The notes beneath the pieces are model-generated. The model was not told the origin of the DNA and did no database searches. It was given only the letters and a program-made list of their open reading frames with translations. Shown here in pieces: positions 50,922 through 61,399 of a stretch of DNA of 64,000 nucleotides (its first letter is position 1; each line of letters begins with the position of its first letter). Location of the stretch: contig JANPWX010000030.1 in the NCBI GenBank assembly GCA_024734555.1, positions 1,391,636-1,455,635 on the forward strand, given 5' to 3'. Source of the DNA: Trochalopteron elliotii (lineage: Eukaryota; Chordata; Aves; Passeriformes; Leiothrichidae). Position numbers and translations under genes: made by a program.

Positions 50922-51414
50922 TGGGATCAGTTGGAAGAAAAAAAAAGTTTTGTTTATTTAGGAGAATGCGGGTGGTTTCTCCTTGGGGGCTGCTTTACTG
51001 GCTAAGCAGTAAACCCCAGACCAACCGAGACAGCTTGTGGGTTCCTCAGATCAGCTGGCTCAGCGTGGATAAGGCTTGGAAATTAACAGCAGACTTCTGC
51101 CGTGGCTTTAGAAGATGTTTATTTGGTGCAGCTCCACGTGCAAAAAGCACGGCCTGGCCAGTTCTTCTCCTTTTTGTACCCCAGGACACAGCCTGAGGCA
51201 GCTGGAGAATTTGGGCCAATGGATGGAAAGGGCGGGAGGTTCCAGAGGGGGACACTTAACAGAACAGTTGAAGAGGGCAGGGGTTGGAACATCTGGTTGA
51301 ATGGGAGATGATCGCCCTTCAAGTTACCAGAGTGATTGACAAGGGGCTCCCCTCTGGGAGATACCATGTGGGTTTGGGAATGTGTGAAGGGACTTTGTAA
51401 GGAACATACCAACA
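50922..51414 (-). mobile_element. Solo LTR of an old endogenous retrovirus, minus strand
   Basis: This GC-rich, sharply bounded 493-bp block begins on the plus strand with TGGGATCAG and ends with ATACCAACA, so both ends match the TG...CA rule. It is flanked by CAAAAG and CAAAAT, a six-base target duplication with one mismatch; six bases is the size typical of class II (ERVK-like) elements. On the minus strand, AATAAA occurs at 50953-50958, about 30 bp before the LTR 3' end, as expected for the R/U5 border, and again at 51118-51123. No retroviral coding sequence lies next to it, so it is most simply a solo LTR left by recombination. Frames of 60-111 codons running through it on both strands are incidental. 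The family is not identified. Confidence 0.65.
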
Positions 51415-54205
51415 CAAAATAAATAAAATACATATAAAACTTCGAAAGCATCAATCATGTGTTGCAACAGGAGAAGGCTGGGGTGAAGAAGAGAAGAGAG
51501 CTAAGACTTAGCCCAAGAAACAGGAGGAGAGGTAAGTGAATAATATGATCAGTGTTTTAAGGGTACATATAAGCAACCTCCAGTTTGATTACTGCAATCT
51601 AATCAGGACACCAAACCCCTCTGTTCTTACAAAAGAATGGAAAGATGCCTGCTCTCCCAAAGAGCAAAATTAGGTGATTTACTTCACAGCTCTGTTATAA
51701 GCATCCTATGTCATTTAATATACTGTTACATGGACTGCTCTCTTTCTCATGTTTCTTCTATTTTGTTTCAAGCAGCAGCACTTCAGTGCATGAATTGATC
51801 TCTTAAGTATGCAGTCATATCAGATATTTATCACCAGTGCCTTACCAAGCTTAATTATTTAATGAGTTTATTTGACATATATATTGATACATTAGATCCT
51901 CACTTATGTCTGCAAATCTCTGCCACTCCAGATCTTGATCTCAGGTCACCTTTTCAACCTCATTGCTTTGGATATACCTTTAGTTATTATTTGCCAAAAT
52001 CTGGCAACAAATTGTCTTCTAAGAAACAGGAAAATAAAAAACCTATGATAAGGAATTATTCAGTATCTCAATATTTGGGTCATCATCATATTTTCTTGAA
52101 GGTAAATGTCCTTGATAAAAATGTTGGTTTTTTGACTTTGGAAATCATGGCTTCAAAAATCATGGCTATAAAAAAGGTTTCAAGTGAGTCACCTGAAGTG
52201 GAGGTATTTAATCATCAGTTACTTTGTTCTATAACTCAGCTGAATTTCCTAAACAGTACATAAAAAGAAAAAAAATGTTTTAATCCACTCTATTGGTCTC
52301 AGCTATATTCTCTTTAAAGTGTAAACAACATTAAAAAATAATTGAGCGCATACTTGTAAGTAGCATAAAAAGTTATGACCATGGTTCTAAATGCTATACA
52401 GAGTTAATTTATTGTGGAAGCCTTGTGACTTTTTTTTTTATTCCCACTTTATATATTTGAGCTAATTGAGCTTGGTCTAGAATTGAAATCATAAATGAAT
52501 TTATGCTTTAAAATCCAATTTTTTAGTGGAATGAAAAGAACCATTCCAGGGTCTCAGTCACCAGAAGAGCGTACATTTGGATACTGGTGGTATCATTTGA
52601 TATATACGGATATCTATCTTATTTGTATTAGCTGTTCAGAGGTAATGAACAAGATCATTAAAATTGTCTGATCTTCTCCATAAGCTTTTTATGGCTCTGA
52701 TTAAGTTACTTGGGAGCATTATGCTATGCTTGAGGGGGTAAATTGACTCATCTTTGCAATAGTCTTATTAATTAAGTCTGCTAGAAATCTTGGAGTCCTT
52801 TACTGTATCCAGATTGTTTGTAAATAATTTATTTGAATGTGTATATGTGTTCAATGTAAACTTTGTTTCCTTTTTCCTCTTTAATCCTAAAATAGACTTT
52901 CCTTCTAGGAAATAAATAGCAAAATTTAAAGGCCCAGACTTCTGGTTCAATAAATTGTTTGGATAAGTTTATGCAAACTACCCCTCTTCAGCTGGTTATA
53001 TTTGGAACACTAATTTGAAACATCTTGGAGGAAATCTGTGGATATTTCCTCTTTGCAGAAAGTCAGATTCAGAAATCTTTAAGCTTAGGTATTTTAACTA
53101 CTTCGTGACATATTTGATACATGAACATTTGCAAGTCACATAGAAAATGAAAGCTTAAAGCTGAAGTGTCTCCTATGTATTTTATTTTAACTTTTTATCC
53201 AAAATTCTACTTAAACTGAAAACTTTTAGGAGATAAACTAACTTCAGAATTAATTAAATTTCTCACTATACTGAAGGAGAAACTCACTACAGATTTGAAA
53301 AAAGTCTGTGGGTCTGCGTGCTTGTTTAGGTTAAGGAAAGGCAAAATTCAAGTCTCTAATTCTGTCTTGAAATCTACACTGTAGTCCTGAATACTTGGTC
53401 CTATTTTCTCTGAGGAGAAGCAAATTATTATGAATATTTTTCATAGTAATTTTTGGTATGTGTAAGTAATTATTATAGTGGGATCCTTACTGCATCTAAC
53501 TCTCAGAGATCATTGTGCTTTTGAGCAATGGACAAGGTTTTTTTGCTGATTAGGGCAAAAGTTTGGGTTTTATTAAGTTTGGGGGAGATTTTTTCATAAC
53601 CTGAAAACATCCATAGATGGGAACTCTATTCAACTCTAATGACAATATATTAGTCTTTATAATAAAACAGAATAATATCCTGTGGGTGATGTTCATTTCA
53701 AATTATTTTCCTCCATGTCAAATTAGAATCTATTTGGTAAAAAGTGTGTGAAATCCATTAATGGAAAATGCACTTTAAAATAATGATTAATATTCCATAT
53801 AAAATAAAGATAACCAAACAAGGAAAAATACATAGTTAGCTGTGACACTGTGTGGATAAGAATAATATTCAAAATATATTTACATAGTTAATAAAGGTAT
53901 CATTGATACATAAGTCTTAAAGACAACGTAAAACCCTAAGCTTCTAATAGTAGTTTTAATATTTTCCCCTCCTTTTTCAAAGAAATTAGCATTAACAATC
54001 CTACTTTTAACTGAAAGTGGAAAAAGGCATAGTCCTCCCAAGGACTTCTCAATTAAAAAATTAAACATTGTAAAAAAGGAGGAACGAATCAGGCATCACT
54101 CCAACATCTGGTACTGGTCAAAGATCTCTGCACCAGTTCAGAGGTGGTTTGTTCAGTCAATGTTTTTTTTTATTCAGTTCTTGGTAAAATTACAACATTT
54201 GATTT

Positions 54206-54262
54206 AGGGGTGTTTTAGGGGAGTTTGTTTTTTGTTTTGTTGGGGTTTTGTTGTTGTTGTTT
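54206..54262. repeat. G/T-rich low-complexity tract
   Basis: GTTTT- and TTG-type units with a GGGG run, a simple low-complexity region. Confidence 0.85.
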
Positions 54263-56183
54263 ACAGCTGTAAGTATAAATCATTTCAAGAGAATTTTCAG
54301 ATAAGTTGGGACTTGATGACTTAGAAGTTCTTTGTATAAGCAGTGAGCTGGTTGGAATCATGTGGAAGTGGAAAGCCTAGGTCAGAGGACTGCTGAAAAG
54401 TCTTTCTGCTTTACATGACCTTATCCTGGGAGCCACTTTCTCAGGGACTGAGTGTCATTCAGATTTCAGTAGGACTGCAGAGCCTCGCTCAGGCCTAATA
54501 GACTGGAGTAGAGCCCAGTTCATGCTGGTTAGGCAGCCTGATTTGCGATTTTTGTTGACAAAGGTCTGCTGCGTAAACTGTAGAAAGCCCTGTTCCAAAG
54601 CTTGCTGCTTCTCTTCAGATTTAACAGATGAGCAAGACAGTCTGCTGGTTAGGAATGATCGCTGGCTCACAAGGCTCCAGTTAGTAAACATATAAACAAT
54701 CTAGCTTGTCTTTGTCAGCCTTATTCCAACAATTTGGGTACTTAATCTTTGCCCATTTTCTAGAACATGTATAATTGTCTCTGTTCCTGTCAGAAATCTA
54801 AATAAAGGAGTAAAAATATTCCATCTTAGACTCCTGGGAGTTGAATTCCTACAAGATTTATAGCTCCTCAAAATAATGTCTTGCCAGTTCATCTTTTGTC
54901 CTCTGTCTCTTGTCCATCTGCTCCCAGCCACTTTTTTCTCCCTATTGGTCTCCCAAAATTTCGTATGGAAGGTTGGCTGTCCCAATGACAGTAGATGATA
55001 ATGATGGTGAGATGATCATAGCCAAAGACAGAACTCATGGTAAAACAGAAGAGAAAGTTGGGTCACTACCAACAGATTACCTTTGAATAGAGGTATCTTT
55101 GAGCCCCGGAGATAAATGAAAAATGCAGAATTAAGATTAACTACTCACTACAACTGGAGTGAATATCAGTTATTAAAAATAAGTTACTGTAATTTTTTTA
55201 GCCGTGTATTCTATACAGAGGCACCTTTTAACTCAATATCAATCAAAATTATTTTGAATGTATTGAATCATGTAAGAACAAAGCGTTCTATATTTTTTCC
55301 TTTCATTTTTGTCTTTCCTTTGTCTATAGTATTTAACAATTGCTGTTAATTTATATTCTATTTTAAATATGCTATTATCTATTTGATAAAAGGCAACAAC
55401 TATAAAATCCCCTTAGATATCAACTAAGTACACAAAAGGAGAAACAATGTTCAAATCTTTGTGTAAGGCATTCCTTAAGGCAATTCCATTCAAGTGCTCT
55501 CCAAATAAAGACAGTTCTTTATCTATGGTATGTGAGATTTAGGTGTTTCTTAGCTGTTCTGCATCCTAGATGGGGGTTGGTATCCAGAGGTGATGGGGCA
55601 GGTTTTGGCTAGCAGGTCCCTGCCTTATGGCTCCCTAAAGAGCCCTCTCCATTCCTTCCTCAAATACTCACAAAATCAAAATATGTTTGGGAACACCTAT
55701 TCCAACATAGGAAATGCATTTGCCTGTTATGCACAGACAGATTGAAAAGGAAAAAAATCTGCAGCTTGCACAATATGTTTGCCTTAATTTAAATCAGAAT
55801 CCTGTGACCATAGGCACAAAGAGCATTTTTCTCTAAAGAGTTTTGTTTCAAAGGTCACAGGTGATGGCTTCATCTTTTGTTTCCTCTTTCATTGTTTCCA
55901 TCTTACCTTGCAATAGCACACACTTCAGCAAAAGTCTCAGTCATTTGGAGAGCCAGTCATACGAAGAAAATTCTCCTTTTCTTAAGGGAGTGAACATTTT
56001 CAGATCTCCTTGAGTGCTGTTTAAGTGATTGCTGTACTCAATTAGTCATGTTGAAATAAATTATAGGAGATGTTTTTCCTATCCCAAATATAATGCTTGT
56101 TATATGTACAAAAAATAAAAAAGGATTCCACTACTTCCTATTTCATTTTCCTGTTCTTAAGATTTCCATGATAATAATGCACA

Positions 56184-56219
56184 GGAAGAAAAACAAAAAA
56201 AAAGAAAAAAGAAAAAAGA
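56184..56219. repeat. (A)nG low-complexity tract
   Basis: A runs separated by single G or C. Simple sequence, possibly variable in length. Confidence 0.9.
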
Positions 56220-58100
56220 TTGGCTGTGATATTTAGAGTCCAAAGCTAATACAGTGAGCAAAACCCATGTATTTACAATGTTGCTCAAACGACAAAATAT
56301 AAAACCAACCCAAACTTAAACTGTAATTTCAACATCACAGGCAAACGAAACATGAGATATATGTGTTCTATCAACACCTGTAAATTTTTTGTGGTGGTAG
56401 GTTTAAAAGGAAGTTAACATTTGCATTCTGTAAGGTTTTGTTTCTTCCCTGAATGATGGTGGTGATGTCCGTCATTTTGACTTTTGTGATCATCCTTCAC
56501 CTTGTAAGTGAGATTTATAAATCTTAGAATGAATTTTAAATCAACACTGACATCTATTAAGTCTTCTTATTTAAAAAATGACCTGGCAGTTAGAGGTATA
56601 ACAACAAGAAAAATAAATTAGTTTTACTCTTAGGACTGCCAACAGACCTTCAGTAAGTCTTCAATTTTCAATACAAGATTACTTGTACAAAACCTCATAT
56701 CCTTCCCAACTGTGAGATAACTTGTGTTTCATCCATGACTGCCCCACATACTGTTCTGGTAAGAAAAAGTCTCTCACTGATTTCAGTTTATGCCAGAAAG
56801 ATTAATAAGCAAGATTTTACCAGACAAAATCAAAACAGTCTGAGGAAAGTTGAATAAAGTATCCTCTAAAATGTACGTTTCTGTTTAGTCATTGTTGTAA
56901 ACACTCTAGGTGGGTAAAAAAATAGGACAGGTTTGCTATGAAAAACCTGATCACCCTAAAGCATGTCATAATAGAATCAGTTTTGGTGAAGTACAAAGGA
57001 ATGAGTAAAGGGGGAAATCCTTGTGAAATTTTTGTGAATATATGATGATTTTCTTGAATACAGACCACTTGAGAGAACTCTAGTATCAATGCAAGTTTTT
57101 TAAGTAAATCATGTCGCTGACAACAATTTCAGTGGGTTGACTTCAGAACTAATGAACAATCTGTAAAAGAGTAAATCAATTCAATTGTTATCTAATGCAA
57201 GGCAATACAGTGGATATGTTAAAAGACAAAATCTTCTCCCTTTACTATACCACAATGCCAGAACTTTGCAACATTTTTATGCCTTATATAGCAGCAAAAA
57301 ATCATTATTCCTTGGGGTTTTTTTCCATTATAACCTTTTAACATTTAAGCCTTCAGTATTATGTCAATAAACAATCACCAGCAAACAACTTGATCATAAA
57401 TGAACCTGGGCAGAAAGTTAAGTTCAAAATAAGTATATTTAGTTCATTACCTTTAGCTACAGAAAAATCATGAACTCTTGTGGCTTTGCAAGAATAGGGG
57501 AGGTCCTACTTGTACTAGCATTTGGTCTGATGGCTTGTAAACACACAATGAATGGTTTCTGAATAGCCAGCTGGTTTCTGTTATATAATCAAAGCTAGCA
57601 GAGGATATTTACTAAGTATCTTTTATATATATGGTAAATATGCTTTGTATATTTACTCTCAGGAAAAGACCTTTTTTATCCTATTATAATTTACAGAATT
57701 TCAAATAAATTGCATGCATTAAATAAGAATATGAAACAAATTATTCAGAATATGCTTTCAAGGTAAAACAATACATTTTATTTAAATTTTCTCTTTTTAT
57801 TTAGAATTTTTTCTTGTAAATAAATTTTCTATTTCATATTAGCTATGAACAATTTTACTCCCCATATAGTACACCCGAAAGCTTCAGAGCATCCATTTTC
57901 TCATACTGTCCAAAATACTGTTGAAAACAGTAATTTCCTGCAAAATGTATTTTTGTGTATTTTCATTCATAGATACATATATATATGAACCATTTTCATT
58001 GACAGGATAAATAATGACAAGAAAAGTGATCTTTTTCTCTGCTCAGTCCATGTAAGACACACCTGCAGTTCTGAGACTAGGCTCCCCAGTATCAGAGTAA

Positions 58101-58296
58101 GCTGGACCTACTGGAGCAAGTCCACTGAAGACCCAAAAAAGATTATCAAGGGCTTGGAGCATCTCTCATACAAAGAGAGGCTGAAAGAACTGTGATTGTT
58201 CAACCTGGAGAAGAAAAGTTTCAGAGGGATTTTATCAGTGTGTAAAAATAGCTGATGGGCTCTTTCAAACTCAGCAACTCTGAGATCCTGTGATCT
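58101..58296 (+). mobile_element. CR1 LINE fragment with internal deletion
   Basis: The plus strand shows diverged CR1 3' half sequence: GCTGGACCTACTGGAGCAAG, GGGCTTGGAGCATCTCTCATA, GAGAGGCTGAAAGAACTGTG and TTGTTCAACCTGGAGAAG. It then passes abruptly, near 58255, into the terminal part with CAGCAACTCTGAGATCCTGTGAT, which matches the short repeats at the CR1 3' end. The stretch normally lying between these parts is missing, so the copy has an internal deletion as well as 5' truncation. It points right, opposite to the other two CR1 fragments. Confidence 0.85.
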
Positions 58297-59172
58297 GAAT
58301 GCTGAATTAGTAAGCAAATATTCTGCTAACATAGGTGTTTTTTGAAAAAAGGTCCTTCTTAGTGAAAAATGCAATGTTCTTCTTAAATCAAGAAAAAATT
58401 CCATTTGACTAATATAAAGTCTTTTCCATTCTTTTCATCTTTAGGCAAATATACAAGTTTCCATAATCAAAAACAATACCAAAATTCTGTAGGTTTTTCT
58501 TAAGTTTCCTCTGGCTTTTTTACCAGCAAGGATAAGCCTCAATCTAGTTGTTAGCTTCTTACCTTGAATCAAAAACCATAGCAATTTTACTGAATATTCA
58601 TAAAGGTCATTAAAGTTATTAATTACTTGATTACTTACTAGTGAGCAAGGATTTCAACCTTATCTGCCAGTCATCTTCAGCCTTCTCCAAAAAATGAAAG
58701 CAAAACAAGGTTTATAAATCTACAGTGATATGTAGTAATGGCATCACTGCAATGCAATGATCTGCTGTCTTCACCTTAGGAGTCTTATGCATGCAATTAA
58801 ACATAGATGTGGAAGACATCTCCCACAATCATTACCTTAGCTGAGCCTGAGTGATAGAGAAAAGATCTCCAGACAGCAATTTATTCCACCTAAGAATTAT
58901 CATTTTAGGAGAAGATATATCACTCCTTGGAGATTTCCATCTCCTTCCACTTGCAATCAAGACTGTTTTCTCATTACTGAGTATACCAGCTTAGAAAAGT
59001 TATCTAATCTTATTAGACAAATTCTGTGAACTTACATAAACTTCATATTACTCAGAAATGTCAACAATCTGACATGGAGATTGAGAATTTCATACAGAGA
59101 AGTCACTGTATACCTCCCATTACTTTTTAATTCTGCTCTGTGGCCATGTTAAAGTCTGGTTACTAAAATTAT
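58297..59172. other. AT-rich non-coding sequence, no gene seen
   Basis: No exon or transposon recognised. A minus-strand AAG/GTAAGA donor lies at 58560, but the upstream sequence lacks a good acceptor. Frames are short. Confidence 0.55.
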
Positions 59173-59869
59173 TGAGGAATTCCTCAGCCCGAATTAAGGT
59201 GCAAACAAGACCATATGCCAATGACAATAGCAGGGATTTTATTTAAGGGCAAATAAGAGGGAAAGAAAAGGGGAAAGAAACAAACAGGGAAAGAGGAGCT
59301 TGGGGAATGGGGTGGGGAGGGAGGGAGGTAGAGACAGACTAGGTAGAAAGTATTATCACTCCATGGATTCCAATGGTGTTCCACTGATCCTCTTCTTCTG
59401 GTCTTCTTGATGGTGAAGGTCCCCCAGAAGCATGGAATCCAATGGGTTAATATATGTTCAGGCCACGTAGGAAACCCCAGGCACCTCCCTGGTGGGGGGA
59501 TTTTGCCATTGTCTCTTACAAGACTCCGGGTTTGTGGTATGCCGTGCAGTCCTGTGGTGCAAGGCCTCAGGAATGCCCTGGGGGAACTTCGGGGGCCCTT
59601 CGATGGCTCAAGGCACCTCCTCAGCTGCCTCCCACCATGGATGTGGCCTTCCCAGGGCTGGGGGTTCCATAGCCAGTTTGTGTAAGGAAGGATGAGTTCA
59701 CTGTCCCTGAGCAGAGGTTACAACACACCCAAACTTCCTCTCCCCTCCTCAGTTGAGGGGGGAAATATGTGCAAACCAGCTCCCAGCAATGGGTCTGTGG
59801 GCTACAGCCTCCCCCACCTCAAAGTAAGCCAGGGATGATACTTAGCATGGCTGCTGGGTTTGGTTCACA
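59173..59869 (-). mobile_element. LTR of an old endogenous retrovirus, minus strand
   Basis: A block of about 700 bp is far richer in G and C than its flanks, with CCTCCC and GGGG runs. In minus orientation the proposed LTR would start TGTGAACCAAACCC (plus 59869) and end GGAATTCCTCA (plus 59173), with AATAAA at 59238-59243 about 65 bp before the end. A purine-rich stretch on the minus strand (AAGGAAAAGAATG, plus 59870-59882) lies directly before the start, like the polypurine tract that precedes a 3' LTR. This suggests a 3' LTR with some internal sequence left to its right. No target duplication was found, as expected if the other end is lost. The boundaries are proposals; the retroviral origin is likely but not proven. 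Overlapping plus-strand frames of 67-92 codons are incidental. Confidence 0.5.
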
Positions 59870-60240
59870 TTCTTTTCCTTGTCTACTTGTTTGTTTCAGG
59901 TGATTGAAAAATGGGGTTTTCATTTATCTAATCTCTGAAGTTTAACTTTCAGTCCGAAGTCCCAGTCAGGTATCTTCAGGGAGGCTTCTTCGATTGTGGC
60001 TTCTTTATACAGTCTCTGTTATAATGAGCAAAATTTTATATCAATGTTTGAGGCATGAACTATTTTGGTCTCCAACAGGCCACCGGTGTGATGGCTTCCA
60101 GAAAAGTCATTAGCAGCCAGTTGACACTGGCGACAGACCAGCAATATTGCAGGTATAGTCTGCTTCAAGTACACTAAGAACAATTTGCATCCCATTCCTA
60201 CTTTTTGAATCAAACCATGACACTGCAGAAGCTTCTTTTT
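59870..60240 (-). mobile_element. Possible remnant of retroviral internal region
   Basis: This stretch lies where the internal region would be if the neighbouring element is a 3' LTR. It is intermediate in base composition between the LTR and the AT-rich flank. A minus-strand frame of 64 codons is open at 60019-60213, but I see no retroviral domain in it and no second LTR further right. It may equally be unrelated host sequence. Confidence 0.2.
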
Positions 60241-61353
60241 TCATTGTCTGTTGTTTGCTTCTAGTTCAGAAACATTCATACAATATTCTTCATAAAGCTT
60301 TTGTGCTCTGCAGCTTCCAGGAGCTACAGTGTATGTCTGAATGTGTTCAGAAGTAGAAATATGTATTTCAAAAGCAACTGCAGATTATGAAGGCAAAATC
60401 TTCTGGTATTTATACCAACATACTGATCTCAATATTATTTATTTGATGTTTAGCACATCTTACTAAGACATGTCTTTGGAAACCGCATTCATAAGAGTTC
60501 ATTGCACTATTCAGGCATTCATTACGTCTGTGAATTAGTGAATCATTCTGGATTGGACGCTTATTTATTTCTGAATAACATTAAAAACTACTGAACAGGA
60601 ACCCAGATTGTAAGCTTATTTATTCATATAATGCTAGTCAGCAAAGAGACATCACAGTGTTTCCATATATTCTATGAATGTAGTATTTCAAAGAGAGGAT
60701 TAAAGAACAAATCCATTATGTCTTTCTGGTAAATGCATTGGCCTCAGAATGAGTTCATATGGCACTCAGAAAGCTTCTTGCATTTTGAATATTTTCAAGA
60801 GTTCTCAGAGAACATTCATTTGATCTTACAGATCTCACAGCATATTGGACTAGGAGTTTTTATTTGGGGAAAAAATATCACAAATACTGTTTCTTCATTC
60901 TCTGATAAAGCCAGTACTGAAGCTGTTGACTTTTACTCTCAGGATTAGAAACTAGCTATATTTGCTACTTCCCAATGTGGTTTGAGCTCCTTGGCTTGAA
61001 ACACTCAGTCTCTTTGTGTGCTTGCTGAAAATAGATTTGGCATAGTGGCTAGGTAATTTAGATACTCCTCTGCATGTTCTGAAGTGTAAACTGGTTTTGG
61101 TTCAGAGACTCAAGACAAAGATGTTTCCCCAATAGCATCCCACATGGAAGAAGTCCCACATGGATGGACATGAACTGTAAAGGAGCTGGACTTGCATGTG
61201 GTCAATTATCCATTGAGATTAGGATTCCTTCATCAGGATGTCCCAATGGACTGCGCTAACTGAACATGACACATGTCACATACATGTAAATATCTTGTGC
61301 CAAAATGCCCCTTTTCTGACATAACTGTATTTAAATCTTTCTTAAACACTTAC
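60241..61353. other. Non-coding sequence, no gene seen
   Basis: No transposon recognised. A plus-strand frame of 71 codons at 60733-60948 opens with ATG directly after an in-frame stop and has no recognised domain. If the candidate exon at 61354-61399 is real, this would be its first intron on the minus strand; no matching phase-1 second exon was found here by eye. Confidence 0.5.
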
Positions 61354-61399
61354 CCAGGAGAACAACAAAAATTGATTTCATAGTAGCAGTGATCTTTAA
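61354..61399 (-). other. Candidate first coding exon with signal-peptide-like start, unknown gene
   Basis: On the minus strand a good acceptor (GTATTCTTGTTCAACCTTTAG) precedes 46 bp that end in CTCCTGG, followed by GTAAGTG, a near-consensus donor. The 46 bp contain an ATG with A at position -3. From it the frame reads MKSIFVVLLG to the splice site (28 coding bases, leaving phase 1). A basic residue followed by a hydrophobic run is what the first coding exon of a secreted protein looks like, and short leader exons ending in phase 1 are common among such genes. I cannot match it to a known protein and found no second exon, so a chance combination is quite possible. Confidence 0.28.

Larger units (their letters stand above)
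51415..58100. other. AT-rich non-coding sequence, no gene seen
   Basis: It holds the plus-strand ATG frame of 133 codons at 51862-52263, which has no recognisable domain and is within chance expectation, a G/T-rich tract at 54206-54262 and a purine-rich A tract at 56184-56219. A duplicated AATCATGGCT lies at 52143-52164. Two minus-strand AAG/GTAAGA-type donors occur here and just to the right (at 55903 and 58560) without convincing acceptors. No transposon was recognised. Confidence 0.55.

Noticed and set aside
51469..51531. Purine-rich interval followed by GAGAG/GTAAGTGAA just right of the solo LTR
   Set aside because: The donor is good, but the only acceptor (GTTGCAACAG) has no pyrimidine tract.
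51862..52263. Plus-strand ATG-initiated open frame of 133 codons, the longest in the window
   Set aside because: About one open run of this length is expected by chance in 64 kb of this AT content over six frames. The predicted protein has no domain, signal or repeat I recognise, and there are no flanking splice signals or polyadenylation site fitting it.
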